A stretch of 10,913 nucleotides of DNA, from NCBI GenBank assembly GCA_946408315.1, contig CAMJRV010000045.1, positions 1 through 10,913 on the forward strand, given 5' to 3'. A model generated the notes under the pieces. It did no database searches. It was given only the letters and a program-made list of their open reading frames with translations, and was not told the origin of the DNA. The stretch is from an uncultured Bacillota bacterium (GTDB taxonomy: Bacteria > Bacillota > Clostridia > Peptostreptococcales > Anaerovoracaceae). Shown here piece by piece: positions 1 to 7,480 of this stretch. Position 1 is the first letter of the stretch; each line of letters opens with the position of its first letter. A program made the position numbers and the translations under genes.

Positions 1-656
1 CTGCCGAAGGGATTGAGGATGTTGTCGACGCGCTGGCAAAGTACGATCGCAGGGTAATCGAGCGTCTGTACGATAACCGCGTCCTGAACGACAAGTCTAT
101 CGCCGTTCACTGCGTCCATGTGACGGACAATGAGATCGGGATGCTTGCGGAAAGCGGCGTCGCCGTCGTTCACAATCCGGAGTCGAATATGACCAACGCG
201 GTAGGGGTCTCCCCCGTATTAAAAATGCTGAAGGAGGGAGTTCTCGTCGGCATGGGGACGGACGGATACTGCGTCGATATGACCCAGTCGCTCAGAGCGA
301 CTCACGCCCTGCACAAGCATGCGGCAGGCATTCCTTCCGTCGGTTGGAGCGAACCGCCCCAGATGCTGTTTGAGAACAATGCGACGATCATGAACCGATT
401 CCTGGAAGGACAGGTAGGCGCCCTGAAAAAAGATTGGTACGCCGACGTCATCATCGCTTCCTATGAAGCGCCGACGCCTGTCAATGCGGACACGATCTAC
501 AGTCATATTCTGTTTGGTCTGTCCGGAAGAAGCGTCGATACGACCATCATTAACGGCAGAATTGTCATGAAGGACCGGCAGCTCGTCGGCATCGATGAAG
601 AGAAGCTTATGGCGGAATCCCGCCGGATGGCCGAAGCATTATGGAAGAGAGCTTAA
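1..656 (+). CDS. ssnA: Putative aminohydrolase SsnA, C-terminal part (5' end outside window)
   Basis: This is the last 217 residues of a metal-dependent amidohydrolase of the SsnA/chlorohydrolase family; a full member is about 440 aa, so roughly the N-terminal half lies upstream. The frame is open from position 3 to the TAA at 654-656. Visible family signatures are AVHCVHV (His codons at 108-110 and 117-119), HNPESNMTNAVG, and GMGTDGY, whose Asp codon at 261-263 is the expected metal and catalytic Asp. The C-terminal stretch with ADVII and an IINGRIVMKD-type strand is the usual beta-sandwich closing segment of amidohydrolases. SsnA is known only by association with selenium-dependent hydroxylase and YgfK-type loci, and its substrate is not established; a purine- or pyrimidine-like amide is a guess. 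It lies 28 nt upstream of selD in the same direction and is probably co-transcribed. An in-frame ATG at 120 is internal and not the real start. Confidence 0.88.
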   Translation, partial: AEGIEDVVDALAKYDRRVIERLYDNRVLNDKSIAVHCVHVTDNEIGMLAESGVAVVHNPESNMTNAVGVSPVLKMLKEGVLVGMGTDGYCVDMTQSLRATHALHKHAAGIPSVGWSEPPQMLFENNATIMNRFLEGQVGALKKDWYADVIIASYEAPTPVNADTIYSHILFGLSGRSVDTTIINGRIVMKDRQLVGIDEEKLMAESRRMAEALWKRA

Positions 657-671
657 GGCGCGGTACGGAAT

Positions 672-677
672 AGGAGG
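672..677 (+). promoter_or_regulatory. Shine-Dalgarno of selD
   Basis: A perfect AGGAGG sits 7 nt before the ATG at 685. It decides the start of selD: an in-frame ATG lies further upstream at 595, but that would overlap the end of ssnA and lacks a comparable site. Confidence 0.8.
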
Positions 678-684
678 AATTACA

Positions 685-1746
685 ATGGGTGAGAATAATA
701 AGGTACGGCTGACTCAGCTGTCATCAAAGGCCGGGTGCGCGGCTAAGTTCGGGCCGGGTAATTTATCAAAGGTAATGGCCTATATGAACGTGCAGGAACA
801 AAAGGACGATCCGAATCTGATCGTGGGATTCAGTACCTGTGACGATGCGGGTGTGTATCGAATTGCTCCTGACTATGCATTGATTCAGACGGTGGACTTT
901 TTCACGCCCATTGTGGATGATCCCTATACTTTTGGCGCTATTGCAGCCACCAACGCCCTGAGCGACGTCTATGCCATGGGAGGCACGCCTCTGACCGCTC
1001 TGAATATCTGTTGTTTTTCCACCGGTATGGATCCTGAGGTTTATGCGCAGATCTTACAGGGAGGCCTGGATAAGATCACGGAGGCCGGAGCGGTTCTTCT
1101 GGGCGGTCATACGGTTACGGATAATGAAGTAAAATACGGAGTTTCCGTAACCGGATATATTCACCCGGAAAAGGTTCTTGCCAATCGGGGAGCAAAGCCC
1201 GGAGACGTGCTGATCCTAACAAAGCCTCTCGGTACGGGGGTGATCAGCACGGCGTTTAAAAGCGGGATGATTGACGAAGAAGGTATGCAGGAAGCCATTA
1301 CTTCCATGAGTACTTTGAATAAAGCGGCTTCAGAGGTCATACAGCAGATCGGCGTCAACGCCTGTACTGATGTGACAGGCTTTGGTCTTGCCGGACATAT
1401 GTATGAACTTGCTTCAGCCAGCAACGTAAAGCTGAAAATTAAATTATCAAAGCTTCCGGTCATGCAGGGAGTGCCTGAGCTGATTGAAAAGGGCTGCATT
1501 CCGGGCGGCGGTTATGCCAACCGGAGCCATTATGAAAAGTGGGTGGCCTTTGAGGGGAATGTTTCGGAGGCTGAGAAAGCGCTTGTATTCGATCCTCAAA
1601 CCTCCGGCGGGCTGTTAATTTCAGTGCCGGGAGAAAAATCGGAGGCGCTGGGAAAGGCGCTGTCGGAAAAAAATGTTCTGCGATATGAAGTGATTGGCGA
1701 AGTGCTGGAGCGGAATGAGCCGGATCGCTATATCACATTTTTATAA
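685..1746 (+). CDS. selD: Selenide, water dikinase (selenophosphate synthetase), Cys form
   Basis: SelD makes selenophosphate from selenide and ATP; this is the activated Se donor for selenocysteine tRNA, selenouridine tRNA and, in loci like this one, the Se-containing molybdenum cofactor. The product is 353 aa, the usual length. The N-terminal loop reads LTQLSSKAGCAAK, placing the catalytic Cys at residue 18 and the essential Lys at 21. Many clostridial homologues have selenocysteine at the first of these positions; here TGC encodes Cys and there is no in-frame TGA. Further family motifs are VQTVDFF-like QTVDFFTPIVDDP (metal and ATP site), ATNALSDVYAMGG, LLGGHTVTDNEVKYG, DVTGFGLAGHMYE and the C-terminal FDPQTSGGLL. 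The ATG at 685 is chosen for its AGGAGG. The stop is followed 16 nt later by yqeC. No selA, selB or mnmH/ybbB is visible, so the neighbourhood points to SelD serving molybdenum hydroxylase maturation. Confidence 0.97.
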   Translation: MGENNKVRLTQLSSKAGCAAKFGPGNLSKVMAYMNVQEQKDDPNLIVGFSTCDDAGVYRIAPDYALIQTVDFFTPIVDDPYTFGAIAATNALSDVYAMGGTPLTALNICCFSTGMDPEVYAQILQGGLDKITEAGAVLLGGHTVTDNEVKYGVSVTGYIHPEKVLANRGAKPGDVLILTKPLGTGVISTAFKSGMIDEEGMQEAITSMSTLNKAASEVIQQIGVNACTDVTGFGLAGHMYELASASNVKLKIKLSKLPVMQGVPELIEKGCIPGGGYANRSHYEKWVAFEGNVSEAEKALVFDPQTSGGLLISVPGEKSEALGKALSEKNVLRYEVIGEVLERNEPDRYITFL

Positions 1747-1762
1747 CCCGGACGGACGGTGG

Positions 1763-2470
1763 ATGATGAAGATTAGCGCTGCGCTGGGTATTGCGCATGA
1801 GGGAAGCGGGATTTTGATATCCTTTGTGGGCGGAGGCGGAAAGACCTCTTCCATCTTCGCATTGGCAGCGGAATTGGCGGAAGAGCGAAAAAGAGTTCTG
1901 ATCACGACAACTACCGCTATCTATAACCCGGAGGAAATCAAAAATCCGTATATCGCCGTTCTGGGCGACCATGTTACGCAGGAAGGCAAATTAAAAGGAA
2001 TCACGAAAGAACAGGTCGATCAGATCTATCGGGAGCATCGATACGATGTAATCCTGGTAGAAGCGGACGGTTCCAGAGGTTTGCCCATAAAAGCTCCGGC
2101 AGATTATGAACCGGTCATCCCCTCAGCAACAGATATTCTGGTGGGGGTAATCGGAATGGATTGCTATAACAGGCAGGTTTCTCCCGAAACAGTGCAGAGA
2201 ATTGAAATTTTTACCGACGTCACCGAGGTTCTTCCCGGAGACAGGATCGATGAAAAGGCGATAAGCAGGCTGGTGTCTTCGCCAAGAGGACTTTACAGAA
2301 ACTGCCCGCCGAAAGCCAGAAAGGTCCTGCTGTTAAACAAAGTGCTCTACGAGCAATTAATGGCGGTTTCCCTCCAAACGGCGCATTATATCCGGGACGG
2401 CAAAAAGGAAATTGATCGGATTCTGATTGGAGCCGTGCAGGAAGAGGATCCCATCAAAGCGCTGTTGTAA
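1763..2470 (+). CDS. yqeC: Selenium-dependent hydroxylase accessory protein YqeC
   Basis: This is a putative P-loop NTPase of the YqeC family, found almost only beside selD and molybdenum hydroxylase genes; its biochemical role is unproven and is presumed to lie in maturation of the Se-containing molybdenum cofactor. The 235-aa product shows a Walker A-type loop GGGGKTS at residues 23-29, a TTTTAIY segment near 48-54, and the family hallmark EADGSRGLPIKAP at 100-112, which resembles a Walker B/switch region. KVLLLNK late in the protein looks like a nucleotide base-specificity or GTPase-like NKxD remnant, though this is uncertain. The start is weakly defined: ATG codons lie in frame at 1763 and 1766 after a poor GGACGG/GGTGG site. 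An in-frame start at 1694 would overlap selD by 53 nt and is less likely. The gap to selD is 16 nt and to the next gene 12 nt, consistent with an operon. Confidence 0.9.
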   Translation: MMKISAALGIAHEGSGILISFVGGGGKTSSIFALAAELAEERKRVLITTTTAIYNPEEIKNPYIAVLGDHVTQEGKLKGITKEQVDQIYREHRYDVILVEADGSRGLPIKAPADYEPVIPSATDILVGVIGMDCYNRQVSPETVQRIEIFTDVTEVLPGDRIDEKAISRLVSSPRGLYRNCPPKARKVLLLNKVLYEQLMAVSLQTAHYIRDGKKEIDRILIGAVQEEDPIKALL

Positions 2471-2482
2471 AAGGAGGTCCCT

Positions 2483-3079
2483 ATGATTACAGCCGTCATT
2501 CTGGCAGCCGGTCTGTCCAAGCGGTTTTCCGGTCAAAAACTGCTGGCGCATATCGGCGAAAAACCCATGGTAAAGCATGTGGTGGACCTGGTGACCGCTA
2601 TGGATTTTGAACGAAGGATTTTTGTGTATTCTAATGATGAGGTTCTCCGGGGAGCGTTTGAATCCGCTGATCAAGCGGCAGCTTTTATCTTAAGATACAA
2701 CCCCTCGGCTGAGGACGGACTAAGTTCCTCCATAAGGCTGGCTTTAGAGCATGATGAAGCCGACGGAGTCATATTTTTTCCCGGCGATCAGCCTTTGATC
2801 GATGAAGCTACCGTAGGTCAGCTCTTGAAGGCCTTTGATGAAAAGAAAGGTTCCATCATCGTTCCCGTATACGAAGGAAAACGCGGTAATCCTGTGATCT
2901 TTGCCGGAAAATGGGTGGAACAGCTGAAGGATATCAATGGAGACGTGGGAGGACGTAAAATCATAGAATCAAATCCCCGAGAGGTATGGGAAGTTGTGAT
3001 CGAGGATTCCTGGATCGGATTCGACATCGATACCCGTGAAGCTTTTCATGCTTATCATAGTGAAAGGATTTCAAAATAA
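2483..3079 (+). CDS. mocA: Molybdenum cofactor cytidylyltransferase-like protein (MocA family)
   Basis: The 198-aa product is a nucleotidyltransferase of the MocA/YgfJ type (MobA-like NTP transferase fold). Characterised MocA proteins transfer CMP from CTP to molybdopterin-Mo, giving the cytosine dinucleotide cofactor used by xanthine dehydrogenase-family enzymes. Residues 7-21 carry the nucleotide-binding signature LAAGLSKRFSGQKLL. GLSSSIRLAL at 79-88 and the metal-binding GDQPLI at 101-106 follow, then RGNPVIF at 134-140, GDVGGRK, and DIDTREA near the C-terminus, all in family order. The ATG at 2483 has an AAGGAGGT ribosome site just upstream. The next gene begins 1 nt after the stop, indicating translational coupling. 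The target cofactor is presumably that of the large hydroxylase encoded two genes downstream. The family assignment is firm; CTP specificity is inferred from family and context. Confidence 0.92.
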   Translation: MITAVILAAGLSKRFSGQKLLAHIGEKPMVKHVVDLVTAMDFERRIFVYSNDEVLRGAFESADQAAAFILRYNPSAEDGLSSSIRLALEHDEADGVIFFPGDQPLIDEATVGQLLKAFDEKKGSIIVPVYEGKRGNPVIFAGKWVEQLKDINGDVGGRKIIESNPREVWEVVIEDSWIGFDIDTREAFHAYHSERISK

Positions 3080-3080
3080 C

Positions 3081-3893
3081 ATGTCGCTGGATAACTATCT
3101 TATCGCCGTCAGAGGCGGCGGCGACCTGGCAACGGGAGTGATCCACCGTTTGGTGCAAAGCGGGTTTCCCGCAGTCATACTGGAAACAGAGCAGCCCACA
3201 GTCATTCGGAGGACCGTAGCCTATGCGACCGCAATCTATACAGAATCCATGGAAGTGGAGGGCTTAAGGGCTGTCCGGGTGAATTGCGCCGCGGAGGCGC
3301 TGGACTGTGTCAGAGCAGAGGTCATTCCCGTATTGATTGATCCTTTTGCCGAATCGTTGGGGGAGCTAAAGCCCCATATTGTCATAGACGCCATTCTGGC
3401 AAAGAGAAACCTCGGAACTACCAGGGATATGGCTCCCATCGTGATCGGCCTGGGACCGGGGTTTAACGCGGGAAAGGACGTACATGCAGTGGTTGAAACA
3501 AATCGCGGGCATAATTTGGGCAAGGTGATTTATCAGGGAATCGCGGAACCCAATACGGGTGTGCCCGGCACAATCGGAGGCTTCGATTATCAGCGGGTCC
3601 TCAGGGCGCCAACCGACGGAGTGATCAGAAATCTAAAGGAGATCGGCTGTGAGGTCAAACAGGGAGATATTATCGCCTATGTCGGTGATGAACCGGTGGT
3701 TTCCAGTTTGGACGGGATCTTGAGAGGACTGATCATGGACGGTTTGACTGTGAGCAGAAATTTAAAAATCGGTGACGTCGATCCGCGCTGCAAGCGGGAA
3801 TTTTGTTACTCGATATCGGATAAAGCCCGCGCCATCGGCGGCGGAGTATTGGAAGCCATTCTATTCTTATTGAAAAAAGAGGGTGGGGTTTAA
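3081..3893 (+). CDS. yqeB: YqeB family selenium-dependent molybdenum hydroxylase system protein (EF2563 type)
   Basis: The 270-aa product belongs to the YqeB/EF2563 family, which occurs with SelD and molybdenum hydroxylases; it is thought to help insert or handle selenium at the Mo cofactor, but no activity is established. The N-terminus has a Rossmann-like glycine loop RGGGDLATG at residues 11-19, similar to that of XdhC-type maturation factors. The family block DAILAKRNLGTT lies at 103-114 and GLGPGF at 123-128, followed by KDVHAVVETNRGH. The C-terminal third has a biotinyl/lipoyl-like pattern (LRAPTDGVIRN, then VKQGDIIAYVGDEPV). This resembles a barrel-sandwich hybrid domain, but that reading is mine and uncertain. 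The start is the ATG at 3081, 1 nt after the previous stop, with GAAAGGA about a dozen bases upstream; an upstream ATG at 3036 would overlap mocA. The next ATG comes 1 nt after its stop. Confidence 0.9.
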   Translation: MSLDNYLIAVRGGGDLATGVIHRLVQSGFPAVILETEQPTVIRRTVAYATAIYTESMEVEGLRAVRVNCAAEALDCVRAEVIPVLIDPFAESLGELKPHIVIDAILAKRNLGTTRDMAPIVIGLGPGFNAGKDVHAVVETNRGHNLGKVIYQGIAEPNTGVPGTIGGFDYQRVLRAPTDGVIRNLKEIGCEVKQGDIIAYVGDEPVVSSLDGILRGLIMDGLTVSRNLKIGDVDPRCKREFCYSISDKARAIGGGVLEAILFLLKKEGGV

Positions 3894-3894
3894 G

Positions 3895-6507
3895 ATGTTT
3901 ATTGTAAACATTAACGGAGTTGACTACCAAAGTGATACGGATATGATATTAATGGATTTTCTCCGGGATGAGCTGAATATTTTATCAGTTAAAAATGGCT
4001 GTAAAGAGGGTGCCTGCGGTACCTGTACGGTTATTATCGACGGAAAAACTACTCGCGCCTGCATCCAGAAGCTATCCAAATTGGAAGGAAAGCGGATCCA
4101 GACAATGGAAGGCTTTACAGAGCGGGAAAGACAGGTATTTACCTACGCCTTCAGTGCCTGCGGAGCGGTACAGTGCGGATTTTGCATTCCCGGCATGGTC
4201 GTCAGCGGAAAATGTCTGATCGATCAGAATCCAAATCCTACAAGAGAAGACGTGAAGCAGGCGATCCGCACCAATATATGCAGGTGCACCGGCTATGCCA
4301 AGATTGAGGACGGGATCTTACTGGCCGCTGAGATGCTTCGGGAAAACGCAGAGGTCCCCGAGCTTTCCCAGACGGGAAAGATCGGAGAGAGAACCTGCCG
4401 CGTGGACGCCGCTCCGAAAACCCTGGGTACGGCTCTTTATGCGGATGACTACAGGTTTGAAGGAATGCTGTACGGAAAAAACGTCTTCAGCAAGTACGCC
4501 CGCGCAAGGATTTTATCCATAGACAAGGTGAAAGCCATCGATATGCCCGGCGTGGTGGCGGTCTATACTGCCGAGGATATCCCCGGGAAACGGTATATCG
4601 GCCATCTGGCCCATGATTGGCCGGGGATGATCGCGGTGGGAGAAGAGACGAAATGCTGCGGCGACACTCTGGCGATGGTTGTGGCGGAAACTCGGGAGCA
4701 GGCGGCGGCGGCCGCGAAAGAAGTTCAGGTGGAATATGAAGAACTCATGCCGGTCTGTTCCCCCGGAGATGCTTCCCGGGAGGATGCTCCTCAGATTCAC
4801 GGAGAGGGCTTCTACCAGTTTGGAAAGTTCGTTGTCCCGGAACACAACCTCTTCTCCTATCAAGAAGTGAAAAGAGGGAACACCGAAATGGCGCTGGCAA
4901 ATTCAAAATATGTAGTCGAAGGAACCTTTCGCCTGCCTCCCACAGAGCATGCCTTTATGGAGCCGGAAACGGCCGTAGGTATCCCTGACGGTGACGGAAT
5001 CAAGGTCATTACGGGCGGACAGGGGATTTATGATGAATACCATGAAATCAGCGATTACCTGGGGCTGCCCCTGGAAAAAGTCAGAATCCAGAGCGCGGTA
5101 GTGGGAGGCGGATTTGGCGGTAAGGAAGATATGAGCGTCCAGCATCAGGCCGCCCTGTGCGCCTACCTGACAAAGCGCCCCGTAAAGGTATCCTTCACTC
5201 GCCAGGAAAGCATCAATTACCATCCAAAGCGTCATGCGATGGAGGTCTATTGTAAAATCGGCTGCGACGAAAACGGCATCATACAGGGAATGTCAGCCAG
5301 ACTTCTCTCGGATGCAGGAGCGTATGCCTCCCTGAGCGGGCCCGTACTGCAAAGAGCTTGCACCCATATCGGAGGCCCTTATTATTATGAGAATATCGAC
5401 GTCGAAGGAAGGGCTTACTATACGAATAATCCTCCGGGAGGAGCCTTCCGGGGCTTTGGCGTGACTCAATCCTGTGTGGTGATAGAATGTCTTATTAACG
5501 GACTTGCCGAAAAAGCGGGGCTTTCCGGCTGGGAATTCCGATATCGCAACGCGGTCAGGCCCGGGCAATCGCTGCCGAACGGTCAGATCGCAGATGAAGG
5601 AACCGCTATTGTCGAGACACTGGAGGCGGTGAAAGAGGACTTTGACCGGTATGAATCGTCGCCGGATTATTACGTGGGAATTGCGTCGGCTATGAAGAAC
5701 GCAGGACTGGGCGTTGGAGTCAGGGATGTGGGGCGATGCAATCTGAAGGTAATCGACGGCAAGGTCCATGCCAGATCCTCCGCCGGCGCCATCGGTCAGG
5801 GAATCCAGACAATTCTGCTTCAGATGGTATGTGAAACGACAGGTCTGACGCCGGACCTTGTTGTAGTGGAGCATCCCGATACCAAATACACGCCGGATTC
5901 CGGAACGACTACGGCTTCCCGCCAGACGGTATTCGCAGGAGAAGCGGCCTGTCAGGCTTCGTTAAAGCTGAAAGCGGATTTAGATCAGGAGAAAGACCTC
6001 AGCCGGCTGGAGGGCAGGGAGTATATCGGTGAATTTGAATACGAAACCGATCCCATCGGCTCTCCGAAGCCGCATCCTGTAAGTCACGTAGCCTATGGTT
6101 ATGCGACCCAGCTTTTCGTCATCAATAAGGACGGCGAGGTGGTCAAAGTGATTGCCGCCCATGACGTCGGACGTGCGGTCAATCCGCTTTCCGCCTCGGG
6201 ACAGGTAGAAGGCGGTGTGGCGATGGGGCTCGGGTATGCTTTGACGGAGGATTTTCCGTTAAAGAACGGGATTCCCCAGGTAAAGCTGGGCACGCTGGGA
6301 CTTTTTAAAGCCCCTCAGATGCCGCCGGTGGAAGTGCATCTGATTGAGAAGAACAATCCGAAGATAGCCTACGGTGCAAAAGGTGTCGGTGAGATTGTCT
6401 GCGTTATGGGAGCTCCGGCCTGTCAAAACGCTTATTATAAAAAGGATGGCGTTTTCCGGTATCGATTCCCCTTGGAAAACACCTTCTACAGAAAGCCTAA
6501 AGCATGA
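3895..6507 (+). CDS. Selenium-dependent xanthine dehydrogenase-like molybdenum hydroxylase (2Fe-2S and Mo domains fused)
   Basis: This 870-aa enzyme is a molybdenum hydroxylase of the xanthine dehydrogenase family, here probably the Se-dependent type in which a labile Se is a ligand of Mo; it would hydroxylate a purine or other N-heterocycle. An N-terminal plant-type [2Fe-2S] domain has C36, C41, C44 and C56. The second, helical [2Fe-2S] domain has C94, C97, C129 and C131 (VQCGFC, NICRCTGY). From about residue 170 the two Mo-binding domains follow, with GGGFGGKE at 404-411, AFRGFG at 517-522, AIGQGIQT at 632-639 and KGVGE near the C-terminus, where E833 matches the catalytic Glu of the family. 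There is no FAD domain and no FAD-subunit gene in the window, so its redox partner is unknown. No in-frame TGA exists, so Se is not present as selenocysteine. The ATG at 3895 follows GGGTGGGG. The substrate is inferred only at class level. Confidence 0.93.
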   Translation: MFIVNINGVDYQSDTDMILMDFLRDELNILSVKNGCKEGACGTCTVIIDGKTTRACIQKLSKLEGKRIQTMEGFTERERQVFTYAFSACGAVQCGFCIPGMVVSGKCLIDQNPNPTREDVKQAIRTNICRCTGYAKIEDGILLAAEMLRENAEVPELSQTGKIGERTCRVDAAPKTLGTALYADDYRFEGMLYGKNVFSKYARARILSIDKVKAIDMPGVVAVYTAEDIPGKRYIGHLAHDWPGMIAVGEETKCCGDTLAMVVAETREQAAAAAKEVQVEYEELMPVCSPGDASREDAPQIHGEGFYQFGKFVVPEHNLFSYQEVKRGNTEMALANSKYVVEGTFRLPPTEHAFMEPETAVGIPDGDGIKVITGGQGIYDEYHEISDYLGLPLEKVRIQSAVVGGGFGGKEDMSVQHQAALCAYLTKRPVKVSFTRQESINYHPKRHAMEVYCKIGCDENGIIQGMSARLLSDAGAYASLSGPVLQRACTHIGGPYYYENIDVEGRAYYTNNPPGGAFRGFGVTQSCVVIECLINGLAEKAGLSGWEFRYRNAVRPGQSLPNGQIADEGTAIVETLEAVKEDFDRYESSPDYYVGIASAMKNAGLGVGVRDVGRCNLKVIDGKVHARSSAGAIGQGIQTILLQMVCETTGLTPDLVVVEHPDTKYTPDSGTTTASRQTVFAGEAACQASLKLKADLDQEKDLSRLEGREYIGEFEYETDPIGSPKPHPVSHVAYGYATQLFVINKDGEVVKVIAAHDVGRAVNPLSASGQVEGGVAMGLGYALTEDFPLKNGIPQVKLGTLGLFKAPQMPPVEVHLIEKNNPKIAYGAKGVGEIVCVMGAPACQNAYYKKDGVFRYRFPLENTFYRKPKA

Positions 6508-6574
6508 TGCCGTCAGGCCGCTGAAGATCAGAGTCAACGGGTTATTGAAAATGATTTGAGCCAGGAGGGTGAAG

Positions 6575-7153
6575 ATGGAAAAGATTATCAACGCTGTGGG
6601 CCTCTGCTGTCCGCAGCCGATCATAGAAACAAAAAAAGTGTTGGATACTGTGGATGAGTGTACCGTTATCACCATTGTGGACAATCGGGATGCGGTAGAA
6701 AACCTGTCTAATTTTGCCCGAAATTCAGGCTATGCGGTTGACTTTGCAGAGAAGGACGGACAGTATCATGTAACAATAAAAAAAGAAAAGGTTGCAGAAT
6801 GCCGCAGCGCAAACGGTCATAGGCTTGTCATCCTGATCTCTTCAGATGTTTTGGGGCAAGGGGCCGATGAGCTGGGAGAAGGCTTGATGAAAAGCTATAT
6901 TTACGCTCTGACGGAAGTGCAGCCACGCCCTTCCACGCTGATCTTTATGAATAAAGGCGTGTTTTTCACGACGGAGGATTCCCCCGTTAAGGACAGCATC
7001 AAGGCATTGGAAGAGGAAGGAGTGGAGATTCTGTCCTGCGGAACATGCCTCAATTATTTCGGGCTTTCAGAGAAATTGATTGCAGGAAAAGTCTCCAATA
7101 TGTATACGATTGCAGAAAAGCTGAATCAGGCGGACAATGCCATTCGGATCTGA
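6575..7153 (+). CDS. yedF: Selenium metabolism protein YedF (TusA-like plus DsrE-like domains)
   Basis: The 192-aa product has two sulfur-carrier-like domains. Residues 1 to about 75 form a TusA/SirA domain with the CPxP motif (GLCCPQP, Cys12 as the likely persulfide or selenide carrier). Residues from about 88 onward form a DsrE/DsrF-like domain (LISSDVLGQGADELGEGLM, then a CGTC pair at C155 and C158). This two-domain form is the YedF family that accompanies SelD in many genomes, and a role as selenium or sulfur carrier is the accepted guess. AGGAGG at 6563-6568 is spaced 6 nt from the ATG at 6575; an in-frame GTG at 6569 abuts that site and is too close to serve. It lies 67 nt after the hydroxylase and 13 nt before the DUF3343 gene. 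Confidence 0.93.
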   Translation: MEKIINAVGLCCPQPIIETKKVLDTVDECTVITIVDNRDAVENLSNFARNSGYAVDFAEKDGQYHVTIKKEKVAECRSANGHRLVILISSDVLGQGADELGEGLMKSYIYALTEVQPRPSTLIFMNKGVFFTTEDSPVKDSIKALEEEGVEILSCGTCLNYFGLSEKLIAGKVSNMYTIAEKLNQADNAIRI

Positions 7154-7166
7154 GAGGGCGAAAACT

Positions 7167-7442
7167 ATGGACGGCGACTCCTTTTATGTTCTTTCATTTG
7201 ATTCCACAAGTCACGCGATTCAGTCGGAAAAGCGAATCAAGGAATCCTTTGAAATCGTAACCATCCCTACACCCAGAGAAATCTCCGGAAGCTGTGGACT
7301 ATCCATCAAGTTCCTGTCTTCTGATCCGGAGAAAATCAAAGCGTTCGTCCTGCAGCTTGCCGTGCCGTGCAGTCTCTATCGTCTGAACGGACATAAAACG
7401 GGTCAGAGCAGAGAGGTCTGCGAAATTCTGCGTCATAAATAG
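7167..7442 (+). CDS. DUF3343 family protein, putative Se/S carrier
   Basis: This 91-aa protein belongs to the DUF3343 group, named as putative Se/S carrier-like proteins. The N-terminus (SFYVLSFDSTSHAIQSEK) is the usual opening beta-strand and helix. The core shows a short beta strand running into IPTPREISGSCGLSIKF, in which Cys43 is the conserved cysteine of the family; C68 (VPCSLYRL) and C85 also occur. The pattern fits a small ferredoxin-like fold. The ATG at 7167 is preceded by GAGAGGG at 7152-7158, which overlaps the yedF stop codon; an in-frame ATG at 7137 would overlap yedF further and lacks a good site. Its place between yedF and the cysteine desulfurase gene suggests that it accepts selenium or sulfur from the desulfurase. 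That is inference; no biochemical function is established as far as I know. Confidence 0.85.
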   Translation: MDGDSFYVLSFDSTSHAIQSEKRIKESFEIVTIPTPREISGSCGLSIKFLSSDPEKIKAFVLQLAVPCSLYRLNGHKTGQSREVCEILRHK

Positions 7443-7480
7443 CAACGTCAGGAGAGCTTGCGAGGCCAGGAGGGTAAATC

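Noticed and set aside
219..506. Antisense open frame opposite ssnA, and similar antisense frames opposite the hydroxylase and desulfurase genes
   Set aside because: These are shadow frames of strongly recognisable genes, with no domain of their own and no ribosome sites.
6560..7475. An 11-nt repeat GCCAGGAGGGT before yedF (6560-6570) and before the desulfurase gene (7465-7475)
   Set aside because: Most of the repeat is the ribosome binding site itself, so a match of this length between two operon genes is not remarkable.
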